Assembly: GCF_000755245.1 (NCBI RefSeq)
Contig: NZ_BBMP01000006.1
Coordinates: forward strand, 186,001 to 250,000
Source of the DNA: Halococcus sediminicola
GTDB lineage: Archaea > Halobacteriota > Halobacteria > Halobacteriales > Halococcaceae
Length of the DNA: 64,000 nt
Reading direction: 5' to 3'
The notes beneath the pieces are model-generated. The model had not been told where the DNA came from, made no database searches, and worked only from the letters and a program-made list of their open reading frames with translations. Within the stretch, counting starts at the first letter, position 1. Each line of letters begins with the position of its first letter. The translations under genes were made by a program, and so were the position numbers. Below are positions 35,979-45,013 of the stretch, in pieces.

Positions 35979-36053
35979 TGCTCCGGCAGGGATTCGAACC
36001 CTGGTCATCACCGTGAGAGGGTGATATGATTGGCCGGACTACACCACCAGAGC
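35979..36053 (-). tRNA. tRNA-Glu (anticodon CTC)
   Basis: On the minus strand a 75-nt cloverleaf is formed: acceptor arm GCTCTGG paired with CCGGAGC (one U-G pair) plus discriminator A; anticodon stem TCACC/GGTGA with loop CTCTCAC, giving anticodon CTC; and the T arm CCAGG-GTTCGAAT-CCCTG. The 3' CCA is not encoded, and no intron is seen. Confidence 0.95.
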
Positions 36054-36113
36054 ACGCTTCGTGTCTGTACTCGATCGTAGCGACGAATCGGGTTTAACGG
36101 TTGCGCTTTTCCC

Positions 36114-37250
36114 TTACTCCTCATCGAACGGCGACCCGGTGGCCTCGGGTTCGTGGCCCGCGAGGCTCACGATGTTCTCGCGGCCGACGCGAAGCTTGCT
36201 CACACGGCCCTCCTCGGCCATCTCCGAGAGTAATGTACTCACCTTCGATTTCGACCAGTCGGTTTCGGACACGATGTCGCCCTGTTGCATCCGCCCGCCG
36301 TTGGCCTCGAGCAGTTCCTCGATATGGTCCGCGTCGCTCCTGAGGTCCGCAGCGCTCACCGTCGGCTCCGGCGGTGCGTCCGGTTCGTCGGCCGCGTCCT
36401 CGCGTTCGGTCTCTACGGCGGTCGCGTCCGTCGGCTCGTCGTCGGTGCTCTCGTCTCGAAACGGTATCGACGCCTCCGAACGCCCGACGACCACCGCACC
36501 GAGGAGGGCGACGACGGCGAGCGCCGCGACGATCCACACGAGCGGCGTGCCGGGGAGCGAATCACCCTCGGCCATCAGCGCCGACTCCTCGGTGAAGGCG
36601 ATCCGTGGATGGCCGCCCGCGAACTGCGCCGGGCCGAAGTAGGTGAGCGAGTCGGTCACGTTCGCCGAGCCGTTGGCCGATGCGTCGGGTTCGGGGTCGA
36701 CCTCGTCCCAGTCGACTTCGAGGTTCGGCCCGGCCCGGAACTCGATGGAGGTTCCCCGGGAGAGATACAGCCCGCTGTCGAAGCTCTCGCCGACCGGGTA
36801 GCCTCCCTCGGCGGTCGTGAAGTTCCGCCACACGAACGACATCTCGACGACGCCTGTCGCGTCCGGTCGCGAACTGACCTGCGCGTCACGGCTGAACCCT
36901 CGTGCGCTCATCGCCCGCCCGGTCGCGTTCGACCCCTCTGTGGTGAGCGCCGTCGCGCGCTCCCTGAAATCCGTGTACAGGGGTGTCTCCTCGTTCTCGA
37001 AGCGGTTGGCGTAGGCACGAAAGCGACTGATCTCGGTCTCGTTCCCGAGCGGTTGGTTGTAGCGCTGGGTCCAGCGCGCCGAGCCGTTCTCGTAGACCGT
37101 GACCACGAAGCGCGCCTCGTCGAACCCCGTCGCCGCCTCCGAACCGTTCGGTGCGGCCGTCTGCTGTGCGTCGCCGACCGCTATCGCGGGAACGACGAGC
37201 GCTCCCAGCGCTATCGCGGCGACGAGACCGAGCAGCCACACCCGCGTCAT
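36114..37250 (-). CDS. Membrane-anchored winged-helix protein with extracytoplasmic domain
   Basis: A 378-residue protein. A signal peptide (VWLLGLVAAIALGALVVPAIA) is followed by an external domain of about 190 residues containing FVVTVYENGSARWTQRY. A transmembrane helix (PLVWIVAALAVVALLGAVVV) comes next, then a long acidic linker and a cytoplasmic winged helix (about 310-365, DHIEELLEANGGRMQQGDIV and WSKSKVSTLLSEM). This architecture is repeated in haloarchaea and suggests a one-component sensor passing an outside signal to DNA. Target genes are unknown. The gene lies between tRNA-Glu and thyX. Confidence 0.85.
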   Translation of the reverse strand: MTRVWLLGLVAAIALGALVVPAIAVGDAQQTAAPNGSEAATGFDEARFVVTVYENGSARWTQRYNQPLGNETEISRFRAYANRFENEETPLYTDFRERATALTTEGSNATGRAMSARGFSRDAQVSSRPDATGVVEMSFVWRNFTTAEGGYPVGESFDSGLYLSRGTSIEFRAGPNLEVDWDEVDPEPDASANGSANVTDSLTYFGPAQFAGGHPRIAFTEESALMAEGDSLPGTPLVWIVAALAVVALLGAVVVGRSEASIPFRDESTDDEPTDATAVETEREDAADEPDAPPEPTVSAADLRSDADHIEELLEANGGRMQQGDIVSETDWSKSKVSTLLSEMAEEGRVSKLRVGRENIVSLAGHEPEATGSPFDEE

Positions 37251-37310
37251 CCATCGTAGATGACCGGACCATCATATAAAAACGCTGTGACCCCGGCCCC
37301 TTCGGGCGAA

Positions 37311-38054
37311 TCAGGGTGCGAGCCGGTTCTTCCGGCCCTTCATGTGCTCGTCGTAGTGGGCGAAGGTGAGCGGACACCACTCGGCGGCGAGGTCCAGAAT
37401 TTCCTCGGTCAACTCCCGAATCTCCCACTGGCTGTCGGCGGCCGCGCGCATGTCCGCGACGTGCATCAGCATCCGGACGTTCATCGAGAACACCATATTC
37501 ACCTCCGTGCCGATCGGCAGCACGAATCGGGCGTCCTCGGGCGGCATCCCGGTATCGAGCAGCTCCTGATAGCTCTCGACCGACCCGACGACCGACTCCC
37601 GAAAGACCTGCTCGCGTTTTTCCACCACCTCCTCGTCGGCCGCGCCGCCGCGCTGGTTGCGGCCCACCCAGTCGGGATCGGTCGCCGACGGCGGCGTGAC
37701 GACCATCGCACCCTCACGCACCTCCGCCGGATCGACCTCGTCGAAGGCGACGTAGCGCATCGACTGTACGTCGAAGGAGACGTGGCGATGACGGGTGAGC
37801 TGGGCCATGCACGAGCGGCTGACGCCCTCGACGGCGAAGGTGGCTTGGGGGTGCTCGAACGGGCCGAAGTGGCCGTGGTCGAGCAGGTGGCCGATGAGCG
37901 TGCGCTTTTTCTCCTCGATGGTGTCGCCCTCGACGGTCGCCATCGTCTCCGCGAACGACTGCTCGCCGACGAAACCGGACGAATAGTCGTTGCGCGCGCC
38001 GATACAGACCACTCTCTCGGGGTCGTCGGTCGCTTCGAGCAGGCGGACGTCCAT
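37311..38054 (-). CDS. thyX: FAD-dependent thymidylate synthase
   Basis: A 247-residue flavin-dependent enzyme that methylates dUMP to dTMP using methylene-tetrahydrofolate. The ThyX signature R-H-R-x2-S is R88-H89-R90-H-V-S93, within RHRHVSFDVQSMRY. The FAD/dUMP-binding EVNMVFSMNVRMLMH segment lies near 190-205. The length fits the family. Convergent or co-directional neighbours show no folate link. Confidence 0.97.
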   Translation of the reverse strand: MDVRLLEATDDPERVVCIGARNDYSSGFVGEQSFAETMATVEGDTIEEKKRTLIGHLLDHGHFGPFEHPQATFAVEGVSRSCMAQLTRHRHVSFDVQSMRYVAFDEVDPAEVREGAMVVTPPSATDPDWVGRNQRGGAADEEVVEKREQVFRESVVGSVESYQELLDTGMPPEDARFVLPIGTEVNMVFSMNVRMLMHVADMRAAADSQWEIRELTEEILDLAAEWCPLTFAHYDEHMKGRKNRLAP

Positions 38055-38102
38055 ACCGAAAGCGATACAGCCCGATGTAATATCCTGTCGATCAGCGCCC
38101 GC

Positions 38103-39098
38103 TCACGACGGTTCGGGGCCCGGCGGTGCTCTCCCGGTCAGCCGAGTCGAATCCGTTCCGGCGGCCGACCCGTTCTTCGTACCGAACACGTCCGTGTCGA
38201 TGCTGGTGCTGTAGCCAGCGCCGTCGAGCGGCACTCGTACTGTGGTGTCGCCGGGGAGGTCGAGGACGGCGACGAGCGACACCCGGAGGTCGGTGTGCTG
38301 GTCGCGCTCGACGTGGCTGACCCACCAGTCGTCGAGCTTGCGATTGCGGATGGCCGCGCTCGTCCGAACCGTCCGCTCGCCGCCGGGTGGAATCACCGTG
38401 CCCCGACCCGTGGTTCCGTTGGCGACGGCGATGTCGTTCATCGTGACGGTGTAGTCGATTCGACTCACCGGAATCGGGATCTCACTCGGGTTTTCCACCC
38501 CGAGAGCGATGTCGAGCGGCGTCGTTTCGGGAGTCACGGTCCCCCACGTCGCGGTCGTTCGATCGACCACCAGCACGGGGTCGTCAATCAGCGGCAGGCT
38601 CGCGTTTATCGGCCGTGGCTCGCTCGCGTTCAACGCGCCCGTGATGTCGGTGGTCACCGTCCGGTTCTCGCTCACCCGCTCGGTACCGAATACCGGCACG
38701 TCGACGCTCGCCCCCGTGGTGAGTCGCGTTCGCTCGCCGCGCGCGACGTGACTCGCCCACCACGCGGGAACTTTTCGGTTGTCGATGGCGGTCGTGAAGT
38801 TCACGGATGTCTCGCCGGCGGCGATACGAAACCCCTCCCGGCTTCCGTTCCCCATCACGATGCCGTTCATCCGCACCGAGTGATCGACCGTCGCGTTCCC
38901 GAGGCTGACCCCGACCGGGTTCGGGTTCGCCACGGCGAGTTCGGTCGTGACGAGCGTCGTCGAGTCGTTCACGCCGGAAAACCGGCTTTCGGTCCCCTCG
39001 ACCGTCGGGCGCTCGACGGCGAGGACGGCCACACCGCCGACCGCTGCGAGGACGACGAGAGCGAGCACGGCGGCACGCGTGCGATTCATTGGCTGCAC
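38103..39098 (-). CDS. Tandem LEA_2/WHy-domain membrane-anchored protein
   Basis: A 331-residue protein anchored or secreted through an N-terminal hydrophobic helix (AVLALVVLAAVGGVAVLAV). Two homologous beta-sandwich domains of the LEA type 2 (water stress and hypersensitive response) kind follow, each with the same signature order: VANPNPVGVSL..NRKVPAWWASHV and VENPSEIPIPV..NRKLDDWWVSHV (about 55-125 and 207-288). Such domains are linked to desiccation tolerance in plants and appear in haloarchaea. Function here is probably in envelope protection, by inference only. Confidence 0.85.
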   Translation of the reverse strand: MQPMNRTRAAVLALVVLAAVGGVAVLAVERPTVEGTESRFSGVNDSTTLVTTELAVANPNPVGVSLGNATVDHSVRMNGIVMGNGSREGFRIAAGETSVNFTTAIDNRKVPAWWASHVARGERTRLTTGASVDVPVFGTERVSENRTVTTDITGALNASEPRPINASLPLIDDPVLVVDRTTATWGTVTPETTPLDIALGVENPSEIPIPVSRIDYTVTMNDIAVANGTTGRGTVIPPGGERTVRTSAAIRNRKLDDWWVSHVERDQHTDLRVSLVAVLDLPGDTTVRVPLDGAGYSTSIDTDVFGTKNGSAAGTDSTRLTGRAPPGPEPS

Positions 39099-39178
39099 TG
39101 TTCGTCGAGAGGAGAAATAGGCTGTCGGTTGCTCGCCGTGATGGAACGAACTAAGTCCCCGCCGGTGATAGCGCCGCT

Positions 39179-39367
39179 ATGTCCACATCCGTCGGGACCG
39201 ACCGCGGCGTCGGCTTCGCCGTGCTGTTCGTGATGCTCGCGCTCGCCGGCGCGCTCGTCGCGCTCGTCGCCGGATTGCTCGAAACCCAACTCACCGCCGC
39301 GTGGGGCTTCGCCGCGGCGTCGCTCGCCGGTGCGATCGCCATCGCCGCGATCCATCTGTCGGGCTGA
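39179..39367 (+). CDS. Small membrane protein with two helices
   Basis: A 62-residue hydrophobic protein: GVGFAVLFVMLALAGALVAL and a second segment from AAWGFAAASLAGAIAIAAI form two transmembrane helices joined by LLETQLT. It resembles uncharacterised small haloarchaeal membrane proteins. Divergent from the LEA_2 gene and followed by another small gene on the same strand. Function unknown. Confidence 0.65.
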   Translation: MSTSVGTDRGVGFAVLFVMLALAGALVALVAGLLETQLTAAWGFAAASLAGAIAIAAIHLSG

Positions 39368-39416
39368 CCTCGGCCCGCCACAAAGCGTTAAGAACGTCAC
39401 GACCGTAGTCTTCGTA

Positions 39417-39641
39417 ATGACCGACTTCACCGACGAGGACCGGCGGATTCTCGCGTACCTCCACGACAGCGTTTCCCGTGGGGAGCGCTACTTCCGCTCG
39501 AAGAACATCGCCGACCAGCTCGGGCTGACCGCCAAACAGGTCGGCGTCCGGCTGCCACGGCTGGCCGAACAGTCCGAGGACATCGACATCGAGAAGTGGA
39601 GCCGCGCGAAGTCGACCACGTGGCGCATCACGCCCGGCTGA
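39417..39641 (+). CDS. Small winged-helix-like haloarchaeal protein
   Basis: A 74-residue protein, MTDFTDEDRRILAYLHDSVS at the start, then RYFRSKNIADQLGLTAKQVG, which reads as a helix-turn-helix, and a basic C-terminal wing (KWSRAKSTTWRI). It matches a conserved haloarchaeal small HTH family of unknown role (DUF7123-like). The ATG at 39417 is 26 nt downstream of GCGTTAAGAACG, a weak TATA-like box. Confidence 0.75.
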   Translation: MTDFTDEDRRILAYLHDSVSRGERYFRSKNIADQLGLTAKQVGVRLPRLAEQSEDIDIEKWSRAKSTTWRITPG

Positions 39642-39689
39642 AAGCGAGCGCTTCGGCGGATTTTTACCGACTGACTTCCTAACCGAGTC

Positions 39690-40118
39690 ATGACTGTCCG
39701 GGTCGAACGCACCTTCGAACTCGACGCCTCGCCCGACGAAGTCTGGGAGTTCATCGCCGACCCGGGCAAGCGCGCCCAGCCCATCAGCGTCGTCGAATCG
39801 TTCGACATTCACGACGAAACCCACGCCACGTGGCACATTTCACTCCCCATTCCGTTCGTCAACCGCACCATCGCCGTCGAGACCGAGGACACCGAACGCG
39901 ACCCACCGACCCACATCGAGTTCGTCGGGCGCTCGCGGGTACTCCGGGTCGTCGGCGAACACGACCTCGAAGCCGTCGACGGCGGGACGCGCCTGCGAAA
40001 CCGCTTCACCGTCGAGGGGAAGATGCCCGGCGTCGAGCAGTTCTTCAAACGCAACCTCGACGACGAACTCGACAACCTCGAAACCGCCATCCGCGAGGAC
40101 GCGGCGATCGAGAACTGA
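39690..40118 (+). CDS. SRPBCC (polyketide cyclase/CoxG-like) family protein
   Basis: A 142-residue START-fold protein with the usual opening TVRVERTFELDASPDEVWEF and a long C-terminal amphipathic helix (EQFFKRNLDDELDNLETAI). These proteins form a hydrophobic ligand cavity; the ligand is unknown. The stop codon is directly followed by the ATG of the amidohydrolase at 40119, so the two are co-transcribed and possibly functionally linked. Confidence 0.87.
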   Translation: MTVRVERTFELDASPDEVWEFIADPGKRAQPISVVESFDIHDETHATWHISLPIPFVNRTIAVETEDTERDPPTHIEFVGRSRVLRVVGEHDLEAVDGGTRLRNRFTVEGKMPGVEQFFKRNLDDELDNLETAIREDAAIEN

Positions 40119-40922
40119 ATGCGCCTCGCCTGCTGTCAACACGCCGTTGACGCCACGCCCGACGAGAACGTCGAGTGCGCGCTCGCGGCTATCGCCGAGG
40201 CTGCCGACGCGGGTGCGGACCTCGTTTGCCTGCCCGAGATCTTCAACGTGGGGTATTTCGCGTTCGATGCCTACGAGCAAGAAGCCGAGTCGCTCGCCGG
40301 GCCGACGCTCGCACGAGTCGCCGACGCGGCGCGCGAACACGACGTTGGCGTGCTCGCCGGCTCCATCGTCGAGGACCTCGCGGCGAGCGCGCGCGACGGG
40401 TTCGACACCCCGAGCGAGGCGGGACTGGCGAACACGTCGGTGTTCTTCGACCGCGCGGGCGAGCGCCGGGCGGTCTATCGCAAACACCACCTCTTCGGCT
40501 ACGAATCGAAAGAGGCCGAGTTGCTCGTGCCGGGCGAGTCGCTCGGACTGACCGAGTTCGAGGGCTTCACCGTGGGGATGACGACCTGCTACGACCTGCG
40601 CTTTCCCGAACTCTACCGGGAACTCGTGGACGCGGGTGCGACCCTGATTCTCGTCCCGAGTGCGTGGCCGTACCCGCGCGTCGACCACTGGCGGCTGCTT
40701 CCCAGAGCGCGCGCCGTCGAAAATCAACTATTTGTGGCGACCTGCAACGGCTCCGGGCGCTTCGGTGAGACGGAGCTCTGTGGGCGCTCGGCGGTATACG
40801 ACCCGTGGGGCGAGGTGCTCGCAGAGACCGATGAAGGGCCAGCCGTCGTCACTGCCGACGTCGACCCCGAGCGCGTGAGCGAGGTGCGCGAGGAGTTCCC
40901 GGCGTTGGGCGACCGGCGATAG
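40119..40922 (+). CDS. Carbon-nitrogen hydrolase (nitrilase superfamily amidase)
   Basis: A 267-residue cytoplasmic amidase. The catalytic triad is visible as E40 in LVCLPEIF, K122 in YRKHHLF and the nucleophile C157 in TTCYDLRFPE. It is closest in feel to omega-amidase/Nit2 and deaminated-glutathione amidase groups, which hydrolyse small amides and repair metabolites. It begins immediately after the SRPBCC gene, without any spacer. Confidence 0.92.
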   Translation: MRLACCQHAVDATPDENVECALAAIAEAADAGADLVCLPEIFNVGYFAFDAYEQEAESLAGPTLARVADAAREHDVGVLAGSIVEDLAASARDGFDTPSEAGLANTSVFFDRAGERRAVYRKHHLFGYESKEAELLVPGESLGLTEFEGFTVGMTTCYDLRFPELYRELVDAGATLILVPSAWPYPRVDHWRLLPRARAVENQLFVATCNGSGRFGETELCGRSAVYDPWGEVLAETDEGPAVVTADVDPERVSEVREEFPALGDRR

Positions 40923-41146
40923 TCGCGACCGAGGAGAGAAACGAGGGACTTATCAGGCGTGCGTGTCTTCGTTCATCTGCCGGTACGTGACGCTTTTCTC
41001 GTCGCAGCCGGCAACACAGCGCCCGTCGCGCCGCGCACCCCCACTCGAATCCGGATTCGCCCCTCGCGGTCCCACTCCGTCTCTCACGAGCGCCACTTCG
41101 TTAGTCGCGACTGTGTGAGGGCTCCGACGGTCGAAAGGACAACCCC

Positions 41147-41152
41147 TTTATC
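41147..41152 (+). promoter_or_regulatory. TATA box before the FemAB-like gene
   Basis: CCCTTTATCC places a transcription start near 41175, seven or so bases before the short leader ORF at 41182 and 36 before the main ATG. No other good TATA box is seen in the 288-bp gap. Confidence 0.4.
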
Positions 41153-41181
41153 CGGCTGCCGGGGTGTGATACGTATCGATG

Positions 41182-41214
41182 ATGAACGCCAGCGCACGCC
41201 CGCTCGACCAATGA
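41182..41214 (+). CDS. Possible 10-residue leader peptide coupled to the FemAB-like gene
   Basis: The ORF MNASARPLDQ ends in TGA that overlaps the next ATG as ATGA (41211-41214). It starts just after the predicted transcription start. The main gene has no Shine-Dalgarno sequence, so reinitiation after the leader could drive its translation. It may equally be chance. Confidence 0.3.
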   Translation: MNASARPLDQ

Positions 41215-42224
41215 GAGTCGAGCGGCTCGATTTCGAGACGTGGGAGGAGGGACTCCCCGAGCGTGGCTTCGAGGTCTTTCACACCTCCGAGGCGCTGTCG
41301 GTGCTCGACCGACACGCGCCCGGCGAGTGCTACCTTCTCGGGGGGTATCGCGGCGAGCAACTGGTGGCGATGGTACCGCTGTTCGTCCGGCACACGGGCG
41401 GGCTGCGCATCGTCTCCTCGCCGCCGCCCGGCATGGCCGTCCCCAACCTCGGCCCGCTCGTCATGCCGACCAGCCCGAAACAGCGCAAACGGGAGAAGGT
41501 GAACCGTGAGTTCACCGAGGAGCTTCTGGGGGTGCTCGACGCCGACGCGCCGCGGACGCTCGTTCGCCTCCTCTGTCCGCCCGACTACGCCGACCCGCGT
41601 CCCTATCGCTGGAACGGGCTGTCGGTCGAGCCAGCGTTCACCTACCGCCTCGCAGTCGACACCGACCCCGACGACCTCATGGACTCGTTCAGCCGCAGCC
41701 TCCGCCGGGAGATCCGTTCGGGGATGGATCTCGACATCGACATCGAGACGAGTGGTGTCGGGGGCGGCGAGACGGTCTTCCGTGAGACCGCCGAGCGCTA
41801 CGCCGAGCAGTCGGAGGCGTTCGGCCCGACGTGGCCCTACGTTCGGGACGTCATCGAGGAGCTGGGCGAGCGCAGTCGGGTGTATGTCGCCCGCGCCGAC
41901 GGCGAGTATCTGGGTGGGGTGATCGTGCTGTTCTCGAACGACGCGGCGTACTACTGGCTCGGCGGTGCGCGCGCGACCCACGAGAACGTCAGCATCAACA
42001 GCCTGCTCCACTGGCGGATCATCAACGACATCGCAGAGAACCCGCCCATCGATTCCGTGAACCAGTACGACCTCGTGGGCGCGAACACCGAACAGCTCTG
42101 TCGGTACAAATCGAAATTTGGTGGGGAGCTGACTCCGTACTACACCGTCGAATCGGGTGGAGTGGCGATGGACGCCGCGAAAGGTGCCTACGGGCTGGTC
42201 AACCGGGTCACGGAACGGCTCTAG
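41211..42224 (+). CDS. FemAB/GNAT-fold acyltransferase-like protein
   Basis: A 337-residue protein with two tandem GNAT-like halves as in FemAB peptidyltransferases and BioF2-type acetyltransferases. The second half carries RVYVARADGEYLGGVIVLF followed by AYYWLGGARATHENVSINSLLHW and YDLVGAN, the conserved order of the family; the first half ends in the LRREIRSG coiled segment. Such enzymes transfer amino acids from aminoacyl-tRNA or acyl groups from CoA to amino groups of cell-wall precursors. Archaea lack murein, so a glycan or protein amine would be the acceptor. Neighbours are DUF354 and surface-protein genes. Confidence 0.8.
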   Translation: MRVERLDFETWEEGLPERGFEVFHTSEALSVLDRHAPGECYLLGGYRGEQLVAMVPLFVRHTGGLRIVSSPPPGMAVPNLGPLVMPTSPKQRKREKVNREFTEELLGVLDADAPRTLVRLLCPPDYADPRPYRWNGLSVEPAFTYRLAVDTDPDDLMDSFSRSLRREIRSGMDLDIDIETSGVGGGETVFRETAERYAEQSEAFGPTWPYVRDVIEELGERSRVYVARADGEYLGGVIVLFSNDAAYYWLGGARATHENVSINSLLHWRIINDIAENPPIDSVNQYDLVGANTEQLCRYKSKFGGELTPYYTVESGGVAMDAAKGAYGLVNRVTERL

Positions 42225-43327
42225 CGCTCCGGCGTCGGCGGGTCGGGGCGTCGCGGTGGATCCTCGTGCGAGAGGCCCGCCACCGCATCGGCCCCGTCGG
42301 GGCTGGTGGCGAGTTCGACGATGACGTCGGTGAGGTTCACCTTGTCGGCCATGAACGCGTCGCGCTTTTCGGACCATTTCTCGGCGAGATCGTCGTCGGC
42401 GAGCAGCGATTCGGCGCGCTCGATAGCCTGCTCGAAGGAGGCGATGTTGAATATCAGTCCCTCGTCTTCGAGTTCGATGAAGTTGCCCATGTCCGCCTCG
42501 CCCACGAAGGAGTTCGACCGGATGGCGGGCGTCCCCAGGAGGGCGGCCTCGGTGACCATCGTCTGCGTGTCGGCCACGAGGAGGTGGGCCTCACTGAGTG
42601 CGTCGTGTAACAGTCCTGGGTGGAGGTCGAACGGGCGCGCGTCGATCCCCTCGAAATCCATACTGTGGCTCTCGTCGGAGATGAACACGGTCGCGTCGTC
42701 GGCGAGACGTTCGATGAGTTCGCGCCGCTCGGCCGGCCCGATGCCCGAGTGGCTGACGTCGTGATGCGAGCCGAAGGCGTTGAACCGACAGATGACGTAT
42801 TTTTCGTCCGGCGCGACGCCGAGCTGGTCGCGGATGTCCTCGCGGGCGGTGAACACGTCGGGGTGGAGGTACGCACACTCCTTGAACCCGCGAAAGCGGT
42901 AGTGATTCGGTCCCAGATCCTTGCCGAAGGCGGCCGGCGTGAGGATGGTGTCGGCGAACGGCCGCGAGACGGCGTGGTCGAGCGACGTCGGCTCCGAGTC
43001 GAGAATCAGCGTCACCGGCGTGCGCGAGAGCGCGCCCGCGTGGGCCGCGTACGCACCCATTCCGAAGATGCGGTCGGGCGAGTACCGCCGCGTCTGCCTG
43101 AGTATCGAGAGGTAGTGGCGAGGGAGCTGATACAGGAGCGAACGTTTTTCGGTCGCTAGCCGACCGTACAACCGGTACGGGAGGTCGTGGTAGTCGAGTA
43201 GTTCTTTCGTGCAGCCGTAATCCCGAGCGAGAATCAGCACCTCGTGACCGCGCTCGTCGAGAGCTGCGACGGCGTGTTTGTAGAGGTGGACGTGCGCAGG
43301 AGTGTTCGTAAAGAACAGATAGTTCAT
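42221..43327 (-). CDS. DUF354 family protein (glycosyltransferase-B-like fold)
   Basis: A 368-residue protein of the DUF354 group, relatives of non-hydrolysing UDP-GlcNAc 2-epimerase and GT-B enzymes. It opens with MNYLFFTNTPAHVHLYKHAV and ERGHEVLILARDYG, has HLLVADTQTMVTEAALLGTPAIRSN in the C-terminal nucleotide-binding half and a Pro-rich tail. Members occur in polysaccharide loci, but their reaction is not established. Convergent with the FemAB-like gene, overlapping by 4 nt. A second, divergent member is at 50516. Confidence 0.85.
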   Translation of the reverse strand: MNYLFFTNTPAHVHLYKHAVAALDERGHEVLILARDYGCTKELLDYHDLPYRLYGRLATEKRSLLYQLPRHYLSILRQTRRYSPDRIFGMGAYAAHAGALSRTPVTLILDSEPTSLDHAVSRPFADTILTPAAFGKDLGPNHYRFRGFKECAYLHPDVFTAREDIRDQLGVAPDEKYVICRFNAFGSHHDVSHSGIGPAERRELIERLADDATVFISDESHSMDFEGIDARPFDLHPGLLHDALSEAHLLVADTQTMVTEAALLGTPAIRSNSFVGEADMGNFIELEDEGLIFNIASFEQAIERAESLLADDDLAEKWSEKRDAFMADKVNLTDVIVELATSPDGADAVAGLSHEDPPRRPDPPTPER

Positions 43328-43567
43328 TCCGTCGTACTGGTAGCGACGAACTCGACGCTCCTAAACACGTCGGTCCACTCACCGTATCGTGTCGTTCGTT
43401 CCGTGGCACTTGCGCCGTCCTCGTCCGACGAGCCATCCGTGAGCGGTGTGTGACGCGGATTTCGGTGCGCTCACTCGTCCGTGGTTCGCTCGGGCGAAGC
43501 CGTTAGTCATATACGACCGGCCTGCGCCACTTGAAGCGATACGCTCACACGCTGTCGAACGAAACCC

Positions 43568-45013
43568 ATGACACGAACGATTCGAACCGCAGGGATGGTA
43601 CTGGTTGTATTGCTTTCGGCGGCCGTCGGCGGCGTCGCCCTCGGCGGAACGGCGGCCGCGCTCGACGAGGGCGCGGGCGCGACGTACCCGTTGACGCCCG
43701 GCTCGAACACGCTCGGCACGTTCGTCTACGTCGCCAGACCCGGCGATGCCGTGGCCGAAAACGGCATCAAGGAGATAACGCTCGACGTGAGCGAGGGCGC
43801 AAGCGTCGCCAACGTGACCGACGACGACGTGTTCATCGCGGTGCGTGGCGGCAAGCGCATCGAGATCGCCGAGAACAACAGCGATATCGTCGAGGTCTCG
43901 AACATCAGCGTCTCCTCGAATCAAGCCGGTGACGAACTCACCATCACGCTTCCGCGGCCGGTTCGCCCACGGTTCGCCTCGGACAGCCCGAACACCGGGG
44001 CCGAAATCGCCGTCAAGGTGGGGAACTTCACGACACCGAGCCAGCCGGGCACCTACCCGATAAACGGCACGCTCACCGACCCCTCGGGAACGACCGACGG
44101 ACCGGCGACGGTCACATACTCGGTGAGTTCACCGCAGATATCGATGGAAAATCAGGACCTCTCACAGTTCAGCGACCAGCAGACGCTCAACGTCTCGGCG
44201 GCGGTCCCGGGTGGCGGCTACGTCGGCGTGTTCACGAAAGCGCCGAACGGCTCACCCGGGAAACTCGTCGGTGCGACGAACGTCTCCACCACGCCGGCCG
44301 CACAGAACTACACCATCGACGTGGGCGGCAACGTCTCCGAGAGCCAGCAGCTCATGGCGGTCGCCTACACCGAGTCGTCGGGACGCTCCGCGGGCACCCG
44401 TGCGGGCGAATCATTCGACCCGAGCGCAGACCAGCCCCTCAGGGTCAACGGGACGCTCGTGAACGCGACGGCGAACGTCTCGACGCTCGACGTGGACGGA
44501 AAGGTCGAATCCGGTGGCGAGTACCCACAGGGTGCGCGGCTGTACTTCCCACAGGCCGAGTCGGGCACGAGCTATCAGGTCCGGTCGGTCGACGGAGGTG
44601 AACTCGGCTCCGCCGCGACACAGTTCCAGACGGGCGCGAACGGGACGACGGTCCTCGACACGAGCGACCTCTCGGAGGGACAGTACGCCATCACGCGTAT
44701 CGACGACGACTCGCTCGTGAGCCTCGACAACGACAGCACGACCGGTCCACAGGACGACAGCATCTTCATCACCGGCCAGCAACAGACCACGCAGGCCACC
44801 ACTCAGGCGAGCGGTACGGACGCCGCGACCGATGGCCAATCCGGTGGCGACGAAACGGCGGCTGGCGACGGGACGGACGCCGCAGCCGGCAACGACTCCG
44901 GGAACGGCAGCGGCTCGGACGACAGCAGTTCGTCCGGTCCCGGCTTCGGCATCGCCGTGGCCGTCGTCGCGTTGCTCGGCGCGGCGCTGCTCGCAACGCG
45001 GCGCGACCGCTGA
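43568..45013 (+). CDS. PGF-CTERM surface protein A
   Basis: A 481-residue secreted protein. A Sec signal peptide (MVLVVLLSAAVGGVALGGTAAA, given as VLVVLLSAAVGG then TAAA) precedes two beta-rich domains containing TYPLTPGSN and, later, SESQQLMAVAYTESS with FITGQQ. A Thr/Ser/Asp/Gly-rich O-glycosylation-type spacer leads to the PGF-CTERM sorting signal SGPGFGIAVAVVALLGAALL plus ATRRDR. Proteins with this signal are cleaved and lipid-attached by archaeosortase A. N-glycosylation sequons (N-x-S/T) are frequent. Tandem paralogue at 45249. A cell-surface structural or adhesive role is inferred. Confidence 0.9.
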   Translation: MTRTIRTAGMVLVVLLSAAVGGVALGGTAAALDEGAGATYPLTPGSNTLGTFVYVARPGDAVAENGIKEITLDVSEGASVANVTDDDVFIAVRGGKRIEIAENNSDIVEVSNISVSSNQAGDELTITLPRPVRPRFASDSPNTGAEIAVKVGNFTTPSQPGTYPINGTLTDPSGTTDGPATVTYSVSSPQISMENQDLSQFSDQQTLNVSAAVPGGGYVGVFTKAPNGSPGKLVGATNVSTTPAAQNYTIDVGGNVSESQQLMAVAYTESSGRSAGTRAGESFDPSADQPLRVNGTLVNATANVSTLDVDGKVESGGEYPQGARLYFPQAESGTSYQVRSVDGGELGSAATQFQTGANGTTVLDTSDLSEGQYAITRIDDDSLVSLDNDSTTGPQDDSIFITGQQQTTQATTQASGTDAATDGQSGGDETAAGDGTDAAAGNDSGNGSGSDDSSSSGPGFGIAVAVVALLGAALLATRRDR

